Assembly: GCF_022539505.1 (NCBI RefSeq)
Contig: NW_025899987.1
Location: 1 to 64,000 of the forward strand
Source of the DNA: Lolium rigidum
Taxonomy: Eukaryota > Streptophyta > Magnoliopsida > Poales > Poaceae
Length of the DNA: 64,000 nucleotides
Reading direction: 5' to 3'
The notes beneath the pieces were generated by a model. It did no database searches, had not been told where the DNA came from, and worked only from the letters and a program-made list of their open reading frames with translations. The stretch's first letter is position 1. Every line of letters starts with the position of its first letter. Shown here piece by piece: positions 25,250-37,004 of the stretch. A program made the position numbers and the translations under genes.

Positions 25250-25600
25250 TAAATACACATGAGAGAATGGCTTATAGGTCATGTGGCATAGGACACGATT
25301 CCATGTACTGTCTGACCATCGGGCACGTAGTACCGTGTCCACAGTCCACTCACCATTTACAACATGAGCAGGTTTAACCACACACAACCCACGAGAGAGA
25401 ACTTGAAAGACTCCACAGCACTACTCCTCGTAGCCTCATCATCTCTTTGTGTCCCGACCTATGTAATTAACTCAAGGTTTCCGCTCTAACCCCCAAAATC
25501 CACACACAACTAATTGGATTTCCATTTCCCAACGTTTCTTATCCACTATGCCAATAACTCGGAAACATGGGCTTTAGGCATAGGCATGTGAGGCACCGGG
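25250..25600. repeat. Block A, part 2 (paralogue of 41,226-41,575)
   Basis: Aligns with 41,226 onward: CTGTCTGACCATCGGGCACG against CTATCTGACCATTGAGCACG, CTACTCCTCGTAGCCTCATC in both, and TTATCCACTATGCCAAT in both. No ORF. It ends in the left copy of a 15-bp target duplication. Confidence 0.75.
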
Positions 25601-26767
25601 TACCTCCTCTCCCATCCCCCTCCCAGGTGGCAGCGGAGGAACCTTCCCATCCCACGCAGCCGCCCCTCAGACCGTTGTCCCACAGGCCGCCGCTGCTGCC
25701 GGCCCCGGCCCCGACGGTGGTGGCGGTGCCCCTTTCGTCGAATAACGAGGGGGAGGAGAGGGTTTCCGCAGCGGTGTTCCATGGGAGGTGATGAGGCACT
25801 GGTGGAGGAAGCCTGAGCCTGATGCTCTCTGTCGGTAGCCATGGAGGAGTGGGTGGAGCGGTGGCGGCCTCCGCCCCCGGCTACGGTTCGGCGGCCGTAT
25901 GCATGATCTGCGCCGCCGTCCTTTTCCCTGGTGATCCGGCAGGAGGGACTAGCGGCGTGGGGGCTGCTGATCTTGCTTTGTTTTGGTGGCGGTCCTCGGG
26001 TTTCTCGCAAGCGAAGATGAAGATCTACCGGAGGTCAGTTTACCTTGATCTGACTGGAGAGATGAGTTTCGGAAAGCTCCACCGGCGAATAGAATAGTGC
26101 ATTTTTTGCTGGAGTTTGCTAGTTCGGGTGGTATTCGGTCCTGTGCACCCATGTTTTTAATCCGACCGTTTGGTTCCGGAGGGAGCGGCGCGAAGTTCTA
26201 TTCTGTGTTGACATCAAGTGACTTTTTGTCCATGGTGAAGTTAGAAGAAGGAATATCATGAAGGCCGGATTGGTGAATTGGCTAAAGGAGGTTCGAGTCT
26301 CCGTGACGCCGAGGGACTTGCGTGGTGTTCCGGGCTCCACATCAGTGGTATGCAAGTGGGGGCGGCAGCACAGGTGAAGTTCAGAGTCTTATCTTTCAGG
26401 GTGAAAACCCAAGGTCTGGCCTTAACTGATTGTGCCTGGCAATGACCTTGTTGGAGGCATTGTTTTGAGAGTGGAGACTATCTTTAGGGTGAAAACCTAA
26501 GACCTTTGGTCGGATAATGACAGTATTGGTGCATTGTTCCCTTTTTGGAGGCGTCGCTTTTGGAGAGTCTGTAATTTTCATGTGTTGTCACGGTGGTGGT
26601 TGTATTATTGTTGCTAGGTCTGAAATGCTATAGCGGGACCTTATTTCTTAGTTTCTTTTATTTATTTTTTGGCTGTGTGTATCTGTACTGCCACTAGGGT
26701 GGGCGTTGTTGCAGAGGCTGGGTGTAATTGGTATCTTTTGATATTAATATATTTCTTTTATCGAAAA
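25601..26767 (+). mobile_element. Non-LTR retroposon with 15-bp target duplication
   Basis: Flanked by ATGTGAGGCACCGGG at 25,586-25,600 and 26,768-26,782. The paralogous block B has this sequence once (about 41,553-41,567) and continues straight through, proving an insertion. The 3' end is TTTTATCGAAAAA and the body has the grass LINE/retroposon 3' style (GCAGAGGCTGGGTGTAAT, repeated GGTGAAAACC at 26,400 and 26,490). The GC-rich 5' part (25,601-25,990) has no stable ORF. No RT is encoded, so it is either a deleted LINE or a LINE-mobilised passenger. It is about 1.17 kb. Confidence 0.8.
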
Positions 26768-26782
26768 ATGTGAGGCACCGGG

Positions 26783-28631
26783 CAATGAAAATATACATTG
26801 ACTCCAAAGTCTACCTAAAATGCCAGGACGTCTACAATCATTTAGACTTCCCCGTTGACTTCTTTGGTTTGTCGCACCATTTTCATAGTCGACACACCCT
26901 CAATATGGTCTCAACCATTCCCCTTATTTAAGTCAGCTGATACCGCATGCATTTTCTAAATATATAAATACCAAACTAGCTGTGGGTACTTATAGAGTTA
27001 GCATTTGCTTCATAGATATGTCATATAAATATGCAGTTCAATGGAACGCAGACTATGTACTCATTGTGCGATTCATCGTGTAATAAGCAAACAGTGAAAT
27101 ATGGAGAACTCAACTTCTTTATTACAAAAGATAAGAGTAATGGAGAACTCAACTTCTTTATTCTTTGATACACATACATGTCTAGCAGTTTTATCAAATG
27201 CTTATTAATAATGGATTATGGGATGCTCGAATTTATCAAGGACCATTTCAAATTCCTCAATAATTAAAATTTACTCTTGAAGCATGAAAATATCAACACT
27301 GTATTTCGGTGTTCCTTTTTTCTCGAGTTGTGTTCCAAATTGGACTATATACTTTGCTACATGGTTGTTAATTTCATACAGTATTTTATCTTCTTCGAAA
27401 TAAGAAAGCAAAATGGCTTATTCCCATGTTCATCCCACCAATCATGCCAATATCCTGGCCCTCTAACTCGACGAAGTTACTAGTGTTTGTGGAGGTTGCT
27501 AAAACATGTCATCTCACACATCTTTTGACAAATCTATCCTTTTGGGAAAAACTAATGTATCAACCGATGGCAAAGAAACTATTTCGAAATCTGGTGTGAG
27601 TTTGGCGCCAAGTAGAATAGAGTCAGAATTGTGTAGGTCGGCGCCAAAAAAAAAAAAAAAAAAAAAACAGCACAGAAGCAGGTTGTCACCAAGCCACTCG
27701 GCGCCAAGGTAAGGTCAGCGACGAGGGAATGGCGCTGGACTTGGGCCAAGACAGTGCTTCCGTGCATGCATCTGATGAATGACTCCGTCGTCGTGGGTAT
27801 GAAGAGACAGTTGCTCGCTCGCCGCTCATCCTCTTGACCCAGTTTACGCCTTTATGGCAGTCATCTTTTTTCAGATATCAGAGAGAAGGCAAGCAATTTT
27901 CTTCTTCGTATTTTGGAGAGTTGTATGGTGCTGGTTCAGTTGGTTCTGTGATTGTTCTAGATGCGTGTGAGCGTGTCGTGTCCGGGCTGGGAGATAGAGC
28001 CAGAGCAATTGCACACTACTTGCAATTAAAGGCGGAAATGAGCTTTACTGTTTGTATGCTCCAGCTAGAGACGGAGGGTATGTACTGGCACTGAAGTGGC
28101 TCCTCAGCTGGGGTATGGTCGGATGGACCAGCTGCTAGCTGCAAGTGCAAACACCTCCTTTGGTTAAATGCGCTGCCGCTGCTAACCAACATCTAACATG
28201 CATGATCATACGCTTTGTGTGTGTGCATTGACCTTCCTCATTCTTTTCTCAAGATATATCCATTGACCTTGCTGAATTCCTCCTCTGAATTCCCGCCCGC
28301 CCACATGATCACATGCCTCTCGAACACAAGTCAAAATCCTTCATTCATTTCACGCGTTGAAATGCAGCAGTATCTCCGCCCCGACCAACCTCAGATCAGA
28401 GCATTGCAACAAGATCGCGAGGGATTAATCGGCCGGCCGTAACTCGTACGTGCGCGCGTGCGTGTGAGGGCAAGAGGCAAGTGATTGATCTCCAATCCAT
28501 CAGACAGGTGGGGCTTTCTCAGGGACATTGGACCTTTTGAGTTTTGATGATTCTCGCCTTCTCGTCCTGCTGAATTGCCCCTCAAATACTGCTGGATTGT
28601 TGAGTGAAAGACTGAAAGTGACGGATGATGA
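26783..28631. repeat. Block A, part 3 and following unique DNA
   Basis: 26,783-26,900 pairs with 41,568-41,690 and 27,665-27,960 pairs with 41,735-42,006 (shared GCCACTCGGCGCCAAGGTAA, TTGACCCAGTTTACGCC, GGCAAGCAATTTTCTTCTTC). About 760 bp at 26,900-27,660, ending in an A20 run at 27,649-27,668, is absent from block B. From about 27,960 to 28,631 I see no match and no gene. Confidence 0.65.
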
Positions 28632-30335
28632 GGGCATCTCCAGCGGCGCGACGGTGAGCGTTCGTTTGTGTCCGCCTTGACCAAAAATACGTCGTGCACC
28701 ACCTCCAGCGGCGCGACGCAAAGTGACCGGGCCGTCCGCGGAGACGCAAACCTGAAGGGCGGACGCGCAAACTGTCCGCTCGCGTCTCCACCGGGCCCGC
28801 CTGGCAGTGAGTCTGCATCGAGGGCACCGCTTCGGCGGTCAGCGCTTCCGCGTCTGCGCCGCAGGCTTCGCCATCAATGACGCGGCTGCCTGTTCTGCGC
28901 GCGCACTGGCGGGCGGCGGCTGGACTTCTGCGCCGCCTTCAATGGCATCGTATCCCGCGCGCGGCCGCCCTTAAAAGTCCATCGGCCGCGTCGCTCCTTC
29001 ACCCACACCACGCCTCCACTCGCACCACCACCGCTGCAGCGCCATTGGGAAGAAAAACGACTTCGAGGCCTCCGGCAGCGGCTGCAAGAGGGTGCCGCTC
29101 CCCGTCACGGTGGGGAGGCTCATGCACGGCAAATGGATGTCGTGCGTCGACGCCTGGTCCGGCGTGCAGCTGCCTGGTGGCTGGCGGCTCAGCTGCCGCC
29201 GGGTGCCCATCCCTCCAGTACCTGCGCGTGAGCCTGATCGGACGGCGGAGATCCGGCGCAGGAGGCGGTATCTGCCGACGGACCTCCGCGACGATCCGGC
29301 GTACGCCATCGACTCGGAGCTTTGGCGTACGTACCTGTCCACGGAGACAGACAGGAGACGAAGGGCAGGCTTCATGGGCGACAGGGATTACCCCTTCGGC
29401 TCTGCACCGCCGGCTCGTCGTCAGCAGGCGCGGACGCGGCGTCAGCAGACGCAGCCCAACGACGCCGACGACCGCGAGGACGACGACGACGAAGCCTACG
29501 CCGTGTACGACGACGACGACTACGTCGAGGCGCTCGCGTACCAAAGCGAGGAGGTGAAGGACGACGGCTACATCGCTGTCATCTTCCACGAATGGCAGCA
29601 GGCCTTGGCGGAGGGCCGGAACTTCGACTTCCCGGACAACATGACGGACGACGAGATGGCGAAGGTCGCCGTCCTCGTCTCCGAGTACGACGCGCCTGTG
29701 CAGCCGCCGCTGCCCCGCTACGCCACCGCCGTCATGCCGCCGGGCCTGTCGGCGCATGAAGCACTTCGGCAGGCGCTCCTGGAGTCGGCGGCGCCTCCGC
29801 CACCGCCGCCACAGCCGCAGCACTGGGAGCCTCCACCGCCGCCATAGCCGTAGCACTGGGCGCCTCAACCACCGCCACAGCCGCAGGCCTGGGCGCTTCC
29901 ACCGCCGCCACAGCCGCAGCACTGGGCGCCTCCACCGCCGCCACAGCCGCAGTACTGCGCCGCCACAGCCACAGCACTGGGCGCCTCCACCGCCGCCACA
30001 GCCGCAGCCTCCTCAACCTCGAGCACCGGCGGCGGCGCGCCCGGCGTACGCTCCCTCGGATGGCAACTGGCCTTGGGTCATACCGGAGCTTATCGTGCTC
30101 GACAGCGACGAGGAGCAGCACAGCGACGAGGAGCAGTAGGCGTTTAGGTTTATTTTTTATGTTTTAAGTATGTAAACTATGTTTCATGTTTAAAAAAATA
30201 ATTCGTCCTACAAAAATGCGTCGTGCCGCTGGAGCCACCCCGACGTAAACGGACGCACGATCGATTTCGACCAAAAGAGTCGACCCAAACGAACACGCGC
30301 GGACGCTAAAATGCGTCGCGCCGCTCGAGATGCCC
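28632..30335. mobile_element. PIF/Harbinger-like TIR element H2
   Basis: Ends GGGCATCTCCAGCGGCGCGA and (reverse) GGGCATCTCGAGCGGCGCGA, flanked by TGA at 28,629-28,631 and 30,336-30,338. 1.7 kb. Subterminal GACGCAAA and GACCCAAACG motifs are as in the other H elements. It carries the H-family ORF (29,044-30,139) and no transposase. Confidence 0.82.
29044..30139 (+). pseudogene. H-family ORF, start lost, tail frameshifted (H2)
   Basis: The open frame reads from ATT at 29,044, in a GCGCC-ATT-GGG context where relatives have GCC-ATG-G, so the start looks mutated; the next ATG is 29,092. Conserved parts: GWRLSCRRVPIPPVP, EIRRRRRYLPTDLRDDPAYA, RRRRAGF, then an acidic run (DDREDDDDEAYAVYDDDDY). The 3' third is a coding minisatellite, PPPPPQPQHWAP-like units from about 29,800 to 30,010, with two TAG codons (from 29,845) and a frameshift. 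The last frame ends WPWVIPELIVLDSDEEQ at 30,139. The middle block is shared with H5 and the tail with H1. Function unknown. It is predicted soluble, Pro/acidic-rich, and lacks membrane segments. Confidence 0.6.
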
Positions 30336-30862
30336 TGAACGACCAGGCAGCTCGCTTCTTGGCTAGGCTTAAAATGAAGACAGAGATAAGGCCGGCTGGA
30401 TGATCCTGCTGGCAGCTCCTTGCCCCCTGTCTCGTTAACTTGATCGACTTGCTACCCATCACGTAACCTTTTCCTTAATTGGCTGGCCAGGTGCACCCTC
30501 TCCGGTCCCTATCTCTCATTTCCACGTTGACATCGTCTACCAATCAAGCAAATCCTGCTGATAAAACGGAACTACCTTTTGTGCCCTACTGCGGTCGCTA
30601 CAGTAACTTGGGTACTCCAGAACCCGGGTGCCACTGCGTATTTTCGGAACAATGCCGGTGTTCTGTCATTTGATTAGATAAGGAGAGAAAAGTATTTACA
30701 TGATGGATAACTTTGTGTTGCTTTTCTATTACGGTTTACGCATCAAACCCTTCTTTTCTCTCGACGGCAGTTGGAAGTTCACACAGTTTTTTCTGATAGG
30801 CATTTTGCCTATCTCTTTTGGAGTTCCTAGCTCCTTAAAAGCTAAAAATAGTGATAGAAAGT
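30336..30862. other. Intervening DNA and older Gypsy-type LTR piece
   Basis: No gene seen. The right half (about 30,660-30,862) appears to continue across the LINE into 36,318-36,447: removing the LINE and one target duplication joins them into one sequence that ends, in - orientation, with TGATACGTCAGAAACATATC. This is the start form of Gypsy LTRs in this group. The left border of that LTR is not clear. Confidence 0.4.
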
Positions 30863-30879
30863 TTTTCTGCCTCCCAGTA
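30863..30879. repeat. LINE target-site duplication, left copy
   Basis: TTTTCTGCCTCCCAGTA, identical to 36,301-36,317 and directly next to the A-tail of the LINE. The length is typical of target-primed reverse transcription. Confidence 0.95.
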
Positions 30880-30999
30880 ATTTTTTTTTTTGAAATCTCA
30901 ACATATATTAACCCGAGTCAGCCGTCTCATTAAAAACCTTTCAGTCCCCGTAGGTACCCTGCTAAGAAAAAGAGTGCGTCAGAAACTTGCTGCTCCAAA

Positions 31000-33900
31000 T
31001 CATAGAATAGTTACATCGTTCAGGAGAGCCGAGAGAATAAAGCTAGGGGCTTCATCGACCCAATTACAAGAAGTTCTAGTACTAAGGCTATTCCTAGCAA
31101 TTTCATGAGCTACAGTATTAGTCTCCCTCCTGCAATGAGAGAACTCCACATGTCCAATACTTGCAACTTGCTCAAAAATATCAGCATATATGGCTGTTGC
31201 ATTGTTCCAGATCCTTTCTTCTCCTATGCAAAACTGGATAACTTCAATTGAATCCGACTCTATCTCAATTGATTAAACCTCAACCGGTTCACCATATTGA
31301 GACCATGCAAGACTGCCATTGCTTCGGCCATCATCGCCGAGCTCACATGCGATATAAACTTTGAGGCTGCCGCCACACAGTTTCCTTGGCTATCACGCAA
31401 AATTGCACCTGTTGCACCCGTGTGATCGACGTCCAAAAAAGCCACATCAACGTTTAATTTAAGATTTCTGGCTAGAGGTCTTACCCATACATTCTTTTCC
31501 ACTGAATTCACTCGGGGTAACGATCTTCTTGCATTCGCCGTAATAGCTCTAATTGAGTTGACACAATGCTGAATAGGGGGACCTGCTCCCCATGAGTTTG
31601 CTGACGCTGCAGCCACCAAATATACCAGCTCCCAACAACCACTAAGTCCGGGATCTTCAGCTCTTCAAATGCCGGAACCGACGTCGTAGAGAGTCTGAAA
31701 ATTTTCTCCAGAGCTTGAGGACCCGAGTTGCTGGCGGATATAGCCCTCTCAATCACATATGTTACTCCCAGAGCTTCCCATATTAAAGCTGAGCGACTAC
31801 ATTTGAAATCCATGTGGAGAATGTCTTCTGGGTGTTGACCACAGACTGGGCAGATGGCCGTAGTACCAATGTGTCTACTGAACAAAATCGCCTTTAGGGG
31901 AATGACACCATGCATAATACGCCAAAAGTAAATCTTCACTTTAGCCGGAACTGATAAATTCCATAAAGTCTTCCATGTAGGATTTTCAGGTGATGTACCA
32001 GAGATGAGGGATCGGCAAGTGACTCCATTGAATTGGTGTCTCCACTCAATATGATAAGCAGACCTAACCGAAAACACCCCATTTTTTGTTCCATGCCATG
32101 AAATAAAATCATCAAACCCCCGTGTGTGTAGGGGAATCTGCAGTATACGAGAAGCATCAAGAGGATTGAAAATACTATCAATAAGGTCCCGGTCCAGATC
32201 CCCCAAATTTGGATCAATAAGTTGCTCAACTCTAGATAGGATACAATCACCGCGAGGAGTAAGGATCTTGCGGTTTGGGCTTGAAGGGATCCAGCAGTCC
32301 CATCATATATCAATGTGGTCGCCGTTTCCTACCCTACATATACAGCCCCTCTTAAAAGTCTGAATGCCAGCAACTATACTTTGCCACGTGAAAGAAGAAC
32401 CCGTTTTCGGCCCAGCCTTTAGGACATCACCATCCAGATAGTATTTAGCTCGCAGGATTTTAGCACATAAAGAGTTTGCTTCATCCAGTAACCTCCAAAC
32501 TTGTTTTGATAGCATGGCTAGGTTGAAAGAATGAAGATCCCTAAAACCCATACCTCCCTCCTTCTTTGGAAAGCACATTTTCCACCAAGAATACCAGTGC
32601 ATTTTTTTTACTTTGGTCATCATCTCCCCACCAGAATTGTGATATTATATCAGTGATCATTTTGCAAACCTTCTTAGGAATCAAGAAAACCGACATTGCA
32701 TAAACAGATATAGATTGAGCCACAACTTTAATTAGAATTTCCTTACCCCCAATAGACAATTGCTTCTCCTTCCATCCTTTAATCAGCTGGATCACTCTCT
32801 CCACCAAGTGTAAGAAACAGTCACTCATGTCAATGCCGACTAGGGCAGGAAGACCAAGGTACTTATCAGACAGTGCCTCAGTATCAATATTTTGAGTATT
32901 ACACACTTGAATTCTGGCATCTACATGTGTATAAGGGCTAAAGAAGACACTCGATTTTGCCACACTAATGAGCTGACCCGAATTTGCACAATAGGATTCA
33001 AGAACTTGCTGTAAGGAGATTGCATTGTTCAAATCTGCTTTCAAGAGGATCAAAGAATCATCAGCAAAAGTAAGTGTGATACTGATGGTGCACCCATGCA
33101 CACTTTTACCCCTTCAATGCCACCAATCTCTTCAACATGCAACACCGAACTCGATAATCCCTCCGCACAAAGAAGGAACAGATAAGGGGACAAAGGGTCT
33201 CCTTGCCTAATACCCCTAGTTGGGATAAAACCATCGGTCAATTGGGAATTAAACCGAACAGTGTAAGAAATAGAAGTCACACATGCCATGACAATATCAA
33301 CCCAATCTTGATGGAATCCCAGTCTCAACATCATTTTCCTCAGAAATTCTCATTCCACTCTGTCATATGCTTTATGCATGTCCAATTTAACTGCACATAG
33401 ATCAGTTTTACCTTCTCTTTTATTCTTAATCTTGTGAACACATTCATATGCCACCAACACATTGTCAGTAATTAATCTTCCTGGGAAAAAAACGCTCCGT
33501 GTTGGGGAAATAATATCAGGCAGAATTCTCTTCAATCTTGAAGCCAACATTTTTTATATAATTTTATACACAACATTGCATAAGGATATTGGCCTGAATT
33601 GGGAGACCTCCTCTGGATTATCAACTTTCGGTATAAGAACCACCACTGTTTCATTCCAACCTTCTGGTATAGATTTCTCATTAATAGCTTTCAGAACAAC
33701 CACAGTAATGTCATGACCTACCAAGTGCCGAAAAAAATTGTAAAAAAGGGCATGAAGCCCATCCGGGCCAGGAGCTTTGAGATCACCAATAGAAAAGGCC
33801 GCTTTTCACATCTTCCCCAGTAAAAGGAGCAATCAAATCCTCATTCATTTGTTGCGTTACTTTCGGAGCTATTTTCTCTAAGAACTCTGAATGCACAATA

Positions 33901-34831
33901 TTATTCTCCGTGGAGAAAAGATTAGAAAATTAATTCAGGATAACCGGATTTAAATTATCATTACCTTCAACAAAATCACCAGTAGCATTCTTCAATTTTT
34001 TGATAGTATTTCTCCTCTTCCTAGCCATGGCATAGCTGTGAAAATAAGATGTATTTCGATCTCCATGCTGTAACCAGTTGGCTCTGGATCTTTGCTTCCA
34101 TTTAATCTCTTCTTGCTCCAAAAGTTTTCAATTAAGCTTGATATTTCATGCTTCCTCCGGTCAGTCTCTGCATTAATCGGCCCCCGCATAACAGTTTCAA
34201 GCTCCTGTTGGGCCGCTCTCAGTCTCTTCTTGGGCCTCATATTTCCTACTGCTCTGTCTAATCTCGATCTCATATTACCCCTATGCCAGGTAAACATGTC
34301 CCCCACATATCCCAAGTCACTAAGATCACAGTCATCCAAAGCTCTATGGAAATCTTGGATATATCTTGGGGGTCTTTGTCTTCCATCTTCTTTCTCATAA
34401 TCAAAGAGGATTTCATTCAAGTCTCCCATAACTACCCAAGGCAGATTATTATTTTGGTGAACTGACCTCATCATGTCCCAAGTTTTGTATTTTTCCTCCC
34501 ATTTAAACTCACCATACATACCTGTAAATCTCCAAATTTTGTTTGGCCCTTCCTCCATACGAACACCGATAAAGTTTGGCTCCACCCTTATTTGGTGAAT
34601 AATGACCTCTTTCCTCCAGAACATAATAATACCACCACGCCTTCCATCACTAGCTTGGACTATTTTGGAGTCCATTTTAATTCTTCTCCTAAGACATTCT
34701 GCCGGATAAACTTCAAGGTGGGTCTCCGACAAGAACACCACATCTGGGTTTTGACGCCTCAAGACATCAAGAAGTGCTCGAACTGCCGCGGCATTGCCCA
34801 ACCCGTGACAGTTTCAACTTAAGATCCTCAT
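31000..34831 (-). pseudogene. LINE ORF2: endonuclease, RT, RNase H
   Basis: Opens MRILS, then TGA at 34,816-34,814 where a Trp codon is expected, then NCHGLGN. The APE endonuclease shows PDVVFLSETHL, VVMGDLNEI and FTWHRGNMRSRLDRAVGN, but jumps at once to a KKRLRAAQQELETV segment, so the part with the SDH motif is deleted. RT blocks: [23 protein letters not shown] (33.5 kb), [31 protein letters not shown], and FADDSLILL at about 33,068. The zf-RVT region (VKIYFWRIMHG, CPVCGQ, H, C) is at 31.8-32.0 kb. RNase H (LNVDVAF, GAILRDSQGNCVAAAS, AEAMAVLHGL, then after a frameshift IEIESDSIEV and AHEIARNSLS) ends at the stop at 31,000. There are frame changes near 34.0, 33.8, 33.1, 32.6, 32.3 and 31.27 kb. 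Confidence 0.92.
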
Positions 34832-34872
34832 TGCGATCGGACAGGTTCCTCACGGGAACCCGCCGATCCGAA

Positions 34873-36070
34873 TCAAGGGGGGTCAGCTCCGTCCTTCTTG
34901 GTACGTTTCTTCCTATCTTTATCGGTCAAAACATTCAGATTCTCATCTATAGGGGCTCCCTCAGCAGTCTCAACCCCTTCCATGTTGTTACTTGCCAAAA
35001 CATTACTGTTTTTCTCACCATTTACTTCTTTACCATCAAGATCCAAGGCTCTCTTAGCAAGTGGATTTGGGTTAGTTTTATCCAGGTCCATGCTATTTAA
35101 TTTCCCCGGGCTGATCGCGGTGTCCTTAAGATCAGGATCAACTTGCTTAGCACCAGGGATAATTGCATTATGTCTCCAAGAAGTCATCAGACCACCACGG
35201 CCCCTCTGATCATTTCCTCTCCCAGATGGTGCATCTCCAACTCGACCAGATCTACCACCGCCACGGCCGCCTCCCCTAGCAAAGGCCATTCCACGACCAT
35301 GCCAAGTGTCCCACTCGGCCTTCAAAAATTCACCCCACTTCAAATTTGCTTCATCATGCTCACCAGAGCCACACTCAAGATGGGAGTGTCCAAAAAAGCC
35401 ACAAGCACCACAAAATTTCTGAATTTATTCATACTGTAGATGGTAAATTTCCCTCACTCCATCCCTCACCATGGAGACAAATCGAGCTAGAACCTTCCTG
35501 ACATCAAGTTTAACCCGGATTCGGATGAAATTACCCATCCCCATAACATTGGTCTGAATCTTTGTAACTTGTCCAATCTTTCTTGTGAGATTTTTAATAA
35601 GAGCATCATTGTGATATCCAATGGGGAGCTTATGAATCTGGATCCATGCTTCAAAGAAATTGAGATCGATAAGATCTGTTGACATAAACCCATCATACTC
35701 CTCAATACAAACCGCATTCGGCCTAAATAACCACGGCCCTCCTTCCATTATCTTAATCCAATCCCCTAAGCAGAAACACTGGACAGTAAATAGATTGTTC
35801 TCCAGGTGATGAAATTCAATGATGTGTCGGGGACCAAGCGTTTCTCATATGGTTCTTGAAGGTAACTGGACTGAATGAGTTTGCTGTGTGTACCTTAACA
35901 AGGGCCAGCCAATTCATCATCTGTTTGGGCGCTGTTTCCTCCTCTTCAAACACCACATCATCGAATTCATCATCTTCTATTCCCAACCGCAGCATGAGAT
36001 CACCAATCCTTTCCTCTTTCTTGCTCCCCGATCAGCTTGCACTGTTCGCAGAACTGGCCGGACTTGCCAT
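34873..36070 (-). pseudogene. LINE ORF1, DUF4283/CCHC RNA-binding protein
   Basis: Starts MASPASSANSAS at 36,070, then an in-frame TGA at codon 13. After it the frame continues with IGDLMLRLGIEDDEFDDVVF and KQMMNWLALVKVHTANSFSP, typical of the N-terminus of plant LINE ORF1. A frameshift near 35,828 leads into FHHLENNLFTVQCFCLGDWI and MEGGPWLFRPNAVCIEEYDG, the DUF4283 region. A stop and frame change near 35,425 precede the zinc knuckle C-GA-C-GFFG-H-SHLE-C (about 35,355-35,420). A Gly/Arg-rich stretch (ARGGGRGGGRSGRVG) follows, and a charged tail ends KKRTKKDGADPP at 34,873. The protein would package LINE RNA. Three lesions disable it. Confidence 0.88.
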
Positions 36071-36300
36071 GTCTTCCGATCGAGCAGGAGATGGACAACA
36101 ACTTGACTACACGAAGCAGAGAACCTGCCGGATCCGATCCACCGATCGAAGGATTCAATCGACAGCTTTGATCCCTCCTCCTCCGGGCGTGGCCGGCGGC
36201 GGGAGTCGTAAAACCCTAATCGCCCTGTCGCCAGGGCCTTAGGTCCGAAGCGTTTTTTCGTCCGACAAAGAAGAAGCTTGTTGCTGTGGCGTTCGCCGGC

Positions 36301-36317
36301 TTTTCTGCCTCCCAGTA
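36301..36317. repeat. LINE target-site duplication, right copy
   Basis: Identical 17-mer at the 5' end of the LINE. It fixes the 5' boundary at 36,300 and shows the insertion is full length and not 5'-truncated. Confidence 0.95.
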
Positions 36318-36447
36318 TTAGATACTAACAAATAATGACATTTCATAGAAAACCCTATAAATCATTAAAAACACTAGTAATAACTCCTAGTATGATGGAC
36401 TATAACATAATAAATAACAAAGTTCATTGATATGTTTCTGACGTATC
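36318..36447 (-). mobile_element. Gypsy-type LTR end hosting the LINE
   Basis: Ends GATATGTTTCTGACGTATCA at 36,447, the inverted form of TGATACGTCAGAAAC, with AT-rich LTR sequence behind it that continues beyond the LINE at 30,862. Related in its end motif, but not in body, to the LTRs of the 43-63 kb array. Confidence 0.5.
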
Positions 36448-37004
36448 AGTGGCACTTGACATAGTCCCAAAGTTGGAGACGGCGGTGGCAAGGGAGCGGT
36501 GCCAGGCGACCTCCAAGTAACTGAGCCCCCCGCTCCGCGACGTGAGGGCATTTCGTCATTGGAGGAGTCTTCCTGCGGCGGCGGGTGAGGACGGCAGCTG
36601 CATGCACGTTGGCAATGATGGGGTGGGGGGAGCTCAGGTAGCGGACCGCGAACTCCATGTATCGGCGTCATTTGCATGGGAGGCACCATGGCTCGGGAAC
36701 CCCGCCACACGGGAAAACGATGCATGTTGGAGGAAGAGGGCGCCGCAGCGGCACTCAACTTCGGACACACGAGCACGGCCAGCCAACGAGGATGCTCTGT
36801 GGCACATGGAGGCACAAAATGTGCCTCGGACAATGAATTGACCAACCAAACTTTAGTGGACTGTAGATCGGTGCTTTAGAGGTGGATCTGACGCTGGTTT
36901 AGCGGGGGAGGGAGGGGGAGGGGATGATAGAGTTACCCGTAGGTGGCGGGGAGGGAGTGAAATGCAGAAGCAGTTTACCCCCGGAAGCCGCATGTGTAAT
37001 CAAT
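36448..37004. other. GC-rich DNA, no assignable feature
   Basis: GC-rich to about 36,990, with short overlapping ORFs on both strands that look like composition effects. A G-rich run (GGGGGAGGGAGGGGGAGGGG) occurs at 36,904-36,923. No TIR, LTR or protein motif recognised. Confidence 0.3.

Larger units (their letters stand above)
30880..36300 (-). mobile_element. Full-length LINE (non-LTR retrotransposon)
   Basis: A 5.4-kb element on the - strand, flanked by a perfect 17-bp duplication TTTTCTGCCTCCCAGTA at 30,863-30,879 and 36,301-36,317, with an A-tail (T11 at 30,881-30,891). Order from 5' end: leader, ORF1 (36,070-34,873), ORF2 with endonuclease, reverse transcriptase, zf-RVT and RNase H (34,831-31,000), 3' UTR. 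This is the plant L1-type layout with a DUF4283/CCHC ORF1 and a C-terminal RNase H. Several stops, frameshifts and an endonuclease deletion show it is dead. It sits inside an older LTR. Confidence 0.95.
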
